8,597 bases of DNA from an uncultured Planctomycetaceae bacterium. GTDB lineage: Bacteria > Planctomycetota > Planctomycetia > Pirellulales > UBA1268. Of this stretch, positions 1 to 8,597 are shown one piece after another. Under the pieces are notes generated by a model. The model worked only from the letters and a program-made list of their open reading frames with translations. It ran no database searches and was not told where the DNA came from. Within the stretch, counting starts at the first letter, position 1. Each line of letters starts with the position of its first letter. The stretch spans positions 1-8,597 of the forward strand of contig CALAZQ010000001.1 of the NCBI GenBank assembly GCA_937926325.1, read 5' to 3'. Position numbers and translations under genes: made by a program.

Positions 1-918
1 GCCGTCCAGCAGGCCCGCGAAGCAGCCCGCCGGGCCAGCTGCACCAACAACCTCAAGCAGATCGGACTCGGGATGCACAATTTTGCCGACGTTTGGAGCG
101 AGCGGTTCCCACCGGGCCAATTAAAAAAGTCAGTGACCTATCCGTCGGTTTCCTGGAGTGCGTTTTTACTTCAGTTCATGGAGGAGCCGGGAATTTCCCC
201 GACGTGGGACCCGGTGTCGGACGAAACGCAGCCAGCAGGAGACTCTCGGCTTTATCTTACTGAGCGGCTGAACACGGTCGTCAATCAAAATGCAACAGCG
301 ACTCGGCTCTCGTTTTACCTTTGCCCAAGCGTCTCACGAGAACACTCATCGAGACGGGATGATCAGGTTATCGATCTCAACAACGACGGCAATATTGATC
401 CGGTCGATTACGAAGGATTCGCCTGTATTGACTACGCCGGAAACGCCGGGGCGAACTGGTCTTACAGTTCTTGGTCGCGTTATCGGCTTCCCAACGGTGC
501 CATGTATCCGGAAAAAAATGGGGTGTTGTTGAATGTCAATGAGGTTATGAGCGACTTCTCGGAGGGCGTAAGGTTCCGGGAAATTACGGATGGTCTGACG
601 AAAACGATCCTTTCATTCGAATTGACCGGTCGGGGGACTGATGGAGATGACGAGCGTGGCCTTTGGGCTTCGGGCTTGAACTCATGCTCAGTTGGTCCCC
701 GTGCCAAGAAGACTGATGCCTCGATCATCAACCCAGCTACTCAATATGCTTGGGATCACGAAGACTTCGAGTCGCCACTTTTCTCAGATCATCCATCCGG
801 TGCCCAGGTTCTTCTCTGCGATGGCTCCGTCCACTTTTTGAATGATGACATTGCGGAGCCAGTCGTTCTCGGACTTGCCTCCCGCAACTGCGGCGAAGTC
901 GTCAGCATCGGCGATTGA
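1..918 (+). CDS. DUF1559 family pilin-like protein, 5' end cut off by the window
   Basis: Reading frame 1 is open from base 1 and starts in mid-protein with [14 protein letters not shown] and NNLKQIGLG. This is the sequence that in DUF1559 proteins directly follows the type IV pilin-like N-terminal methylation motif and hydrophobic helix. Those lie outside the window, so 305 residues of a longer protein remain. Fragment residues about 181-200 ([10 protein letters not shown], then TILSFE) match the family's 'GVRFRDITDG..NTIL' block. The C-terminus has H264 and D274-G275 with nine residues between, the H-x9-DG signature, and ends in the usual ASRN-GEVVS-like tail, so the 3' end is natural. Residues 125-136 form an EF-hand or dockerin-like loop ([12 protein letters not shown]) just before the family's 'DYAGNAG' block. 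The family is expanded in planctomycetes; its members look like surface or pseudopilin-like proteins of unknown role. Base composition is clearly more AT-rich than in neighbouring genes. Family assignment is secure, function is not. Confidence 0.93.
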   Translation, partial: AVQQAREAARRASCTNNLKQIGLGMHNFADVWSERFPPGQLKKSVTYPSVSWSAFLLQFMEEPGISPTWDPVSDETQPAGDSRLYLTERLNTVVNQNATATRLSFYLCPSVSREHSSRRDDQVIDLNNDGNIDPVDYEGFACIDYAGNAGANWSYSSWSRYRLPNGAMYPEKNGVLLNVNEVMSDFSEGVRFREITDGLTKTILSFELTGRGTDGDDERGLWASGLNSCSVGPRAKKTDASIINPATQYAWDHEDFESPLFSDHPSGAQVLLCDGSVHFLNDDIAEPVVLGLASRNCGEVVSIGD

Positions 919-936
919 TGCGGGTTCCCGCTTGTG

Positions 937-3599
<2,663 letters not shown>

Positions 3600-3717
3600 G
3601 CGGCGAGGCGGCCGCCACGACCATCGGTCATCGTGTTGCGTGCCGCTCCGCCGTGAACCGCCAGAGGCCAGGCCGTGTTGTTGTTGGCAAACCTCAGGGC
3701 AGTGACGCCGATGCTCT

Positions 3718-3752
3718 AAAAAGGTGCCGTCTTGGTGGTCGAACCAGGACGG
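3718..3752 (-). terminator. Possible terminator, leftward, distal
   Basis: On the - strand CCGTCCTGG (3752-3744) pairs with CCAAGACGG (3735-3727) across an 8-base loop with one C-A mismatch, followed after CACC by TTTTT (3722-3718). On the + strand the same stem has a G-U pair instead, but with an A-run before it rather than a T-run after it, so a leftward signal fits better. It is about 350 bases beyond tRNA-Val, and no gene between needs it. Confidence 0.3.
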
Positions 3753-3984
3753 ATCGGAGTGCATGCCCTGCCAATTGAAGGCTGAGGGGAGCACGCAGAG
3801 GATGAGGGCACGCTGGCTTCGCCTGCCACTCACCTTTGATCGCCGCCACCCACTATCTTCAGACTCGTGAGCAGCAGTTTGCCGATGTCGTTACCGGTGG
3901 CAGTCCAGCGGCAGTTGGTCAGGGTGGGGCGGGGCAGTGCACACAGCCGTCAGACCCGGGCAGTGTGCAAAAGTGTGTGCAGTC

Positions 3985-4000
3985 AAAAGCCGCTTCGGCT
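3985..4000 (-). terminator. Possible short terminator, leftward
   Basis: Read on the - strand: AGCCG (4000-3996), loop AAG, CGGCT (3992-3988), then three further T residues (3987-3985). The stem is only 5 bp and the T-run short, so this is weak by itself. It lies about 95 bases beyond the tRNA 3' end and could back up the signal at 4023-4055. Confidence 0.3.
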
Positions 4001-4022
4001 GGCAGCAATTCGCACGCTTCTG

Positions 4023-4055
4023 AAAAAACCCCGCTCAACACCGCGAATTTGCGGG
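4023..4055 (-). terminator. Candidate Rho-independent terminator of tRNA-Val
   Basis: On the - strand CCCGC (4055-4051) can pair with GCGGG (4034-4030) across a 16-base loop, followed one base later by six T residues (4028-4023). It begins 40 bases after the tRNA 3' end. The first arm can also pair with a nearer CGCGG to make a tighter competing hairpin. The T-run makes this the best terminator candidate for the leftward transcript, although the loop is long. Confidence 0.45.
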
Positions 4056-4094
4056 TTGCTGCGAATGGTCGCAAACCGCGGCAAAACCAACTAG

Positions 4095-4168
4095 TGGGCG
4101 AAGAGGGACTCGAACCCCCGACCCCCTCGGTGTAAACGAGGTGCTCTAACCAACTGAGCTATTCGCCC
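4095..4168 (-). tRNA. tRNA-Val (anticodon UAC)
   Basis: The - strand folds into a standard 74-nt cloverleaf. The acceptor stem GGGCGAA/TTCGCCC is perfect, with discriminator A at 4095. The D arm is GCTC/GAGC. The anticodon stem CCTCG/CGAGG encloses loop TTTACAC, giving anticodon TAC, which reads GUA and other valine codons. The variable loop is 5 nt, and the T arm GGGGG-TTCGAGT-CCCTC contains one G-U pair. CCA is not encoded (CTAG follows). It lies 64 bases downstream of aspS on the same strand. A TACACT at 4212-4207 with a start near 4200 could be its own -10 box, but no good -35 is visible, so co-transcription with aspS is equally possible. Confidence 0.96.
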
Positions 4169-4174
4169 GGATAA

Positions 4175-4192
4175 CAGCTGCAACGGCAGCTG
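4175..4192 (-). other. Perfect 7-bp hairpin just upstream of tRNA-Val
   Basis: CAGCTGC, loop CGTT and GCAGCTG (read on the - strand) form a perfect stem ending six bases before the tRNA 5' end. It is followed by TTAT, too short a T-run for a confident terminator. It could end aspS transcripts or shape the precursor 5' leader presented to RNase P. Confidence 0.5.
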
Positions 4193-4232
4193 CTCTGATC
4201 GAAAGAAGTGTACCGCAGAACCGGTGGCTGGT

Positions 4233-6059
<1,827 letters not shown>

Positions 6060-6142
6060 AGGGGACACAACCTTTCAGGGAAGCCAAGCGATGGACAAAA
6101 CAACGCGGGTGGGCTGAACCCGCCACTCGAGGCTCCGATTGT

Positions 6143-6158
6143 GTGGCGAAAACGCCAC
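6143..6158. other. 6-bp perfect hairpin in the aspS leader region
   Basis: GTGGCG-AAAA-CGCCAC is a perfect inverted repeat between the small membrane protein gene and aspS. On the coding (-) strand the loop is TTTT and no T-run follows, so it is not a classical terminator. The element CGCCACT also occurs at 6121-6127, so the middle arm could pair with either copy, allowing two alternative folds ahead of aspS. Regulatory meaning is only a guess. Confidence 0.4.
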
Positions 6159-6225
6159 TTCTCCAAGCACCAGCCCCAGGAATCGTGGCCGGCCGCAGTT
6201 TTTGGCGGACCACCCCCTCACCAAA

Positions 6226-6435
6226 TCAATCGGGTGGGGCCTTCGGCAAGGCGGCGACGATCAGAATGCTTACCGCCAGCAGGATCGAGATGACGAGCAC
6301 GATGATCGCAGCGAGCATCAGGTAGCCGCTGGCACTGGCATTCTCGGCAGACGATGTTGCCACCGAGATGATGCCCAACAAAGCAAACAGGCCGGCTGAC
6401 CCGATCGCAGCCCAACTGAGGTAGCGTTCAAGCAT
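6226..6435 (-). CDS. Small two-helix membrane protein of unknown function
   Basis: A 69-residue protein with an ATG start and TGA stop. It has two strongly hydrophobic stretches, about residues 6-28 and 38-63 (for example MLAAIIVLVISILLAVSI), separated by a short polar loop rich in Ser, Ala and Asn, and a short charged-proline tail KAPPD. This fits a helical hairpin in the inner membrane. I recognise no family. It lies 69 bases after dcd and 157 bases before the first possible aspS start, all on one strand, so it may be in one transcript with them. The ribosome-binding site is poor (only GAGTGA about ten bases upstream), which is common in planctomycetes but lowers certainty. The long uninterrupted membrane pattern is unlikely for a non-coding frame in GC-rich DNA. 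The other frames here lack such a pattern. Confidence 0.65.
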   Translation of the reverse strand: MLERYLSWAAIGSAGLFALLGIISVATSSAENASASGYLMLAAIIVLVISILLAVSILIVAALPKAPPD

Positions 6436-6504
6436 CGCAGCAGATTCACTCGGCGGAAAAACTGTGGGGAGCCATGCCGCCCGGACGATGCGGCTGCCGT
6501 CACG

Positions 6505-7092
6505 TCACGAATTGTCGCGCATCGACCGCCCGCCGGCAAAGGCCAGTTCCAACTGCTCGCCACTTACCTCGCCGTCGGCAAACTCGCGGAACAGCAGGCT
6601 CGGCTGAATGTCGCGGTTGTGCTGGTACTTGTCGCTGGCGTATTCGGTGATGGCGCCGGTGATCTGGTGGAAGAAGATCTGGCAGATCGGCACCCCGGGA
6701 TAGATCTTCACCGGCTGGACGGCAAACATCTCGAGTGTCCAATAGCCGGCAAAGCCCACGTCGCCGAAACCGGCGGTGACATGCACGAACAGCCCCAGCC
6801 GGCCGATCGAGCTGCGGCCCTCAATCATCGGGACCAGGTTGTGGGTCTCGGTCCGTTCGACCGTCCGCCCCAGATAGAGCTGGTTGGGGGTAAGCACCAG
6901 TCCCTCTTCGGGAATCTGCACCCGGGCCACCCGGTTGCTCTTCCGCATATCGAGCACCACCTCTTCATAGACCAGCAGTTCGTCGTGCAGCGACAGGTTG
7001 TAACTGTTGGGGTTGAGCCGGGACTCATCGAACGGGTCGATCAGGATGTTGCCGCCGAGCTGCTGCCTGATCTCGTTGCCGGAGAGAATCAT
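6505..7092 (-). CDS. dcd: dCTP deaminase (possibly bifunctional dCTP deaminase/dUTPase)
   Basis: Cytoplasmic enzyme of pyrimidine deoxynucleotide synthesis that converts dCTP to dUTP, the precursor of dUMP for thymidylate. It has 195 residues, as usual for the family. MILSGNEIR opens the protein as in many Dcd proteins; residues 91-100 (EGRSSIGRLG) are the trimer and phosphate-binding motif with S94, S95 and R98. The stretch HVTAGFGDVGFAG (104-116) and TLE with E121 (equivalent of the catalytic E138 of E. coli Dcd) follow. The C-terminal SDKYQHNRDIQPSL (153-166) is the flexible lid that covers the nucleotide. The TAGFGD-GF stretch resembles the TAG..D.GF of bifunctional archaeal and mycobacterial enzymes more than TAHRID of E. 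coli Dcd, so it may release dUMP directly; this is inference. AAGGA eight bases before the ATG supports the start. It is probably the first gene of the leftward run. Confidence 0.92.
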   Translation of the reverse strand: MILSGNEIRQQLGGNILIDPFDESRLNPNSYNLSLHDELLVYEEVVLDMRKSNRVARVQIPEEGLVLTPNQLYLGRTVERTETHNLVPMIEGRSSIGRLGLFVHVTAGFGDVGFAGYWTLEMFAVQPVKIYPGVPICQIFFHQITGAITEYASDKYQHNRDIQPSLLFREFADGEVSGEQLELAFAGGRSMRDNS

Positions 7093-7174
7093 CGCCAGGT
7101 TCCTTGCGGGCTGCGGGGGGCTCGTCGCTCAGAACCACGGGGGATCTCGGGTGGCCACCCCGCGGCACTCCGGT

Positions 7175-7203
7175 AGTGTAAGGATTTGGTGAAGGATTGT
7201 CGC
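7175..7203 (-). promoter_or_regulatory. Candidate sigma-70 promoter of dcd
   Basis: On the - strand GCGACA (7203-7198; 4 of 6 to TTGACA) and TACACT (7180-7175; 4 of 6 to TATAAT) are exactly 17 bases apart. The start would be near 7168, giving a leader of about 75 bases. The spacer contains one copy of the 12-bp repeat. Confidence 0.4.
7181..7192. repeat. 12-bp direct repeat, copy 1
   Basis: AGGATTTGGTGA is identical to 7448-7459. This copy sits in the spacer of the dcd promoter candidate. TGTA lies directly before it, and two bases further away before copy 2. Confidence 0.6.
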
Positions 7204-7213
7204 AGAATTTTTT

Positions 7214-7251
7214 GGAGGCGGCAGTCGGTGTTCGTCCGGCTGCCGCCCTCC
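7214..7251. other. Strong 15-bp hairpin in the dcd/DUF309 intergenic region
   Basis: Arms 7214-7228 and 7236-7251 pair over 15 bp with one bulged C (7248) and one T-G pair, leaving a 7-base loop (TGTTCGT). A run of six T precedes the stem on the + strand (7208-7213), so on either strand no T-run follows and it is not a standard terminator. It lies upstream of the dcd promoter candidate and 230 bases before the DUF309 gene. Confidence 0.6.
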
Positions 7252-7447
7252 AGGCCCCATGACCGTTGCGGTCGCGGGCCGCTGCCGCTGCGTCGCAAGC
7301 GTTTCGCGGCTGGGAACGACCCCGCAGTGAACTGCCGGCGGCAGCACGACGGCTTCTCGTCGCGCGTCGGCGTCGGTTCGTGGTCACGGTGCCGCAGCTG
7401 CGGGCTGCCTCCGCGGGGGTGTCATCGGTGCTACCATTGGCTGTATG

Positions 7448-7459
7448 AGGATTTGGTGA
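7448..7459. repeat. 12-bp direct repeat, copy 2
   Basis: Identical to 7181-7192. This copy ends 24 bases before the ATG of the DUF309 gene, just upstream of its ribosome-binding site. It could lie in that gene's promoter or leader. Confidence 0.6.
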
Positions 7460-7483
7460 CACCGACGAGGGAGTGCCCAACGA

Positions 7484-7912
7484 ATGCCTGAAGAGCTGAC
7501 CGACCCCGCGACCTACGAGCCGCTCTACCTATCGGGCATCGAAAAGTTCAACGAGTGCGACTATTACGAGAGCCATGAGGTCTGGGAGGAACTCTGGACC
7601 GACTATCGCGGCCCCTCGCGGAAGTTCTATCAGGGGCTGATCCAGGCGGCCGTTGCCCTCTACCACTTCGGAAACGGCAACATCCGGGGTGCCCGGAAGC
7701 TTCATGGCAGCGTGCACGGCTACCTTGAGGCCTATGCCCCATACCACCTTGGGCTGGACATCGATCGGTTTCTGGAGTGTTTCGACGCCTGCCTGAAGGA
7801 AGTGGCGGCAAGTACGGAGGACTATCCGACGATCGAACTCGATCCAGAACTGCTGCCCGAGATTCACCTCGACCCGCCACCGCTCGACGGCAGGGATGGA
7901 CGCGATGAGTGA
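7484..7912 (+). CDS. DUF309 family protein
   Basis: A 142-residue protein with the DUF309 core in its N-terminal two thirds. Residues 20-38 (EKFNECDYYESHEVWEELW) carry the family motif, in which H31, E32, E35, E36 and W38 are the conserved positions. Helix KFYQGLIQAAVALYHF (47-62) and the GNIRGARKLH element (65-74) follow. The fold is a small all-helical bundle; no enzymatic function is established. A Glu/Asp/Pro-rich tail of about 30 residues (112-142) is outside the domain. GAGGGAG ten bases before the ATG supports the start. The 3' end overlaps the next gene by eight bases if that gene starts at 7905, which indicates translational coupling. The window offers no other clue to its role. Confidence 0.9.
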   Translation: MPEELTDPATYEPLYLSGIEKFNECDYYESHEVWEELWTDYRGPSRKFYQGLIQAAVALYHFGNGNIRGARKLHGSVHGYLEAYAPYHLGLDIDRFLECFDACLKEVAASTEDYPTIELDPELLPEIHLDPPPLDGRDGRDE

Positions 7913-8597
7913 CGAACCGTTGGCATTTTCACCGGAAGACTTCTCGGGGCTCGCCCGGGTGTTCCCGTTGCCAAACCTCGTGATGTTTCCTCACGTGATG
8001 CAGGCGATGCATATTTTTGAGCCCCGGTACCGAGCGCTGTTTGAAGAGGCGGTCGAGGACGACCGGCTGATCACCCTGGGGGTACTCGCGCCGGGCTGGG
8101 AGGCTCACTACGAAGGCCGGCCGGCCCTGCGTTCAACTGCCTGCCTCTGCCGGATTGCCACCCATCAGCGGACGCCGGAAGGCACCTACAACGTGCTGCT
8201 GCTGGGCGTGCGGCGGGTGCGGCTGGTGCGGGAACTGCCCCCAGACAAGCCCTTCCGCGTGGCCGAGGCGACTATCATTGACGATGAGTTGCCACCGGAA
8301 ACCTCGGAAGCGGCGATGGCAGCGCTGCAGAAGCGGCTGCTGACCGCCTTCAAGCGGGCCATGCCGAAGATTCCATCCTCCTACGACCAGCTTGACCAGT
8401 TGCTGGGCAGCCAGATCACGCTCGGCATGCTGACCGATATCGTTGCTTACACCATCGAACTCGATCTCGATACGAAACTACGACTGCTGGCTGAGTGCGA
8501 TGTGCTGCGGCGAACCCAGATTCTGCTCGAGACCCTCGGCGGCCAGCCGCAGACCCGCCCCCAGCGAACGTTCCCGCCGGCGTTCAGCCTGAACTAG
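7905..8597 (+). CDS. Stand-alone LON substrate-binding domain protein
   Basis: A 230-residue protein made almost entirely of the LON N-terminal (substrate-binding, PUA-like) domain, without the AAA+ ATPase or serine protease parts of Lon. Typical blocks: RVFPLPNLVMFPHVMQAMHIFEPRYRALF in two parts (residues 18-33 and 36-46; compare 'LPLR..VLFPG...PLHIFEPRYR' in Lon), LITLGVLAPG (55-64), and GVRRVRLVREL (101-111) matching the Lon 'G..R.RI' strand. Residues about 133-215 are helical, as in the Lon helical extension. Such proteins are widespread; a role in peptide or protein binding is presumed, not shown. Start: ATG at 7896 has no properly spaced site, while the in-frame ATG at 7905 has AGGGA eight bases upstream and overlaps the DUF309 stop (ATGAGTGA), so I prefer 7905. 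The TAG stop is the last codon of the window, so the gene is complete. Confidence 0.92.
   Translation: MSDEPLAFSPEDFSGLARVFPLPNLVMFPHVMQAMHIFEPRYRALFEEAVEDDRLITLGVLAPGWEAHYEGRPALRSTACLCRIATHQRTPEGTYNVLLLGVRRVRLVRELPPDKPFRVAEATIIDDELPPETSEAAMAALQKRLLTAFKRAMPKIPSSYDQLDQLLGSQITLGMLTDIVAYTIELDLDTKLRLLAECDVLRRTQILLETLGGQPQTRPQRTFPPAFSLN

Larger units (their letters stand above)
3600..4094. other. Intergenic region without a recognisable gene
   Basis: No open frame here has protein-like composition or a recognised motif. Frames running into the tRNA or antisense to katG are shadows. What is visible: a 10-bp palindrome GGCGGCCGCC just after katG without a T-run; three hairpins followed by T-runs on the - strand (listed separately); and a TG-rich patch near 3938-3981 in which TGCACAC and GTGTGCA form a 7-bp inverted repeat and GTGTGCA-like units recur. 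It may hold the 3' trailer of the tRNA-Val transcript, or decayed DNA next to a tRNA. I could not identify an integrase or att repeat. Confidence 0.5.
7093..7483. other. Divergent intergenic region between dcd and the DUF309 gene
   Basis: About 390 bases with no credible gene; the open frames crossing it are Arg/Ser/Pro-rich shadows of GC-rich DNA. It holds the dcd promoter candidate, a 12-bp direct repeat (7181-7192 and 7448-7459), a 15-bp hairpin (7214-7251) and the ribosome-binding site of the DUF309 gene (GAGGGAG at 7467-7473). No confident -35/-10 pair was found for the rightward genes. Confidence 0.6.

Noticed and set aside
3603..3620. GGCGGCCGCC palindrome just after katG as its terminator
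   Set aside because: No T-run follows on the + strand, and self-complementary GC runs are expected in this composition.
3836..4135. Rightward 99-aa frame ending GEEGLEPPTPSV
   Set aside because: That ending is the well-known false translation of the complement of a tRNA T arm and anticodon arm; the frame overlaps tRNA-Val.
4095..4168. tRNA-Val as an integration (att) site for a mobile element
   Set aside because: No integrase gene, no second copy of the tRNA 3' end and no element-like gene content is visible in the window.
6143..6158. T-box or other known riboswitch ahead of aspS
   Set aside because: Only a 6-bp hairpin is present. There is no T-box consensus, specifier loop or antiterminator, and T-box control is not expected in planctomycetes.
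7186..7491. Rightward 101-aa frame ahead of the DUF309 gene
   Set aside because: Arg/Ser/Cys-rich composition, no ribosome-binding site and no family motif; it crosses the intergenic hairpin and the 12-bp repeat.

Overview
The window looks like chromosomal DNA of a planctomycete, probably of the Pirellulales type. The main evidence is the DUF1559 pilin-like protein at the left edge, with its H-x9-DG C-terminal signature, a family greatly expanded in that phylum. High G+C, weak ribosome-binding sites and housekeeping genes scattered among orphan genes also fit. The lineage is inferred from gene content only.

Layout. (1) 1-918, + strand: the 3' part of a DUF1559 gene, visibly more AT-rich than the rest. 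(2) 937-1130, - strand: a decayed LysR-family (OxyR-like) regulator. It keeps the first ~17 codons, then jumps in another reading frame to the linker helix and the start of the effector domain; the DNA-binding core is gone. (3) 1302-3599, + strand: a complete catalase-peroxidase, katG, with a signal peptide, divergent from the regulator remnant. Between them lie a plausible sigma-70 promoter and a short palindrome. (4) 3600-4094: no convincing gene, but several hairpin plus T-run signals reading leftwards. (5) 4095-7092, - strand: a run transcribed right to left: dcd (dCTP deaminase), a 69-aa two-helix membrane protein, aspS (aspartyl-tRNA synthetase) and tRNA-Val(UAC). (6) 7093-7483: a divergent intergenic region with a promoter candidate for dcd, a 12-bp exact direct repeat and a strong 15-bp hairpin. 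(7) 7484-8597, + strand: a two-gene unit, a DUF309 protein overlapping a stand-alone LON substrate-binding-domain protein.

How the genes work together. KatG and the OxyR-like remnant form the familiar peroxide-response pair, but here the regulator is dead and the enzyme appears to be exported. The leftward run supplies nucleotide metabolism (dCTP to dUTP or dUMP) and translation (Asp-tRNA, valine tRNA). The AspRS carries residues typical of the non-discriminating type, implying that Asn-tRNA is made through an amidotransferase.

I see no clear new multi-gene system. The most informative observations are the regulator remnant beside katG, the exported KatG, and the structured non-coding DNA around tRNA-Val and between dcd and the DUF309 gene. 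No IS element, CRISPR array or rRNA was recognised.
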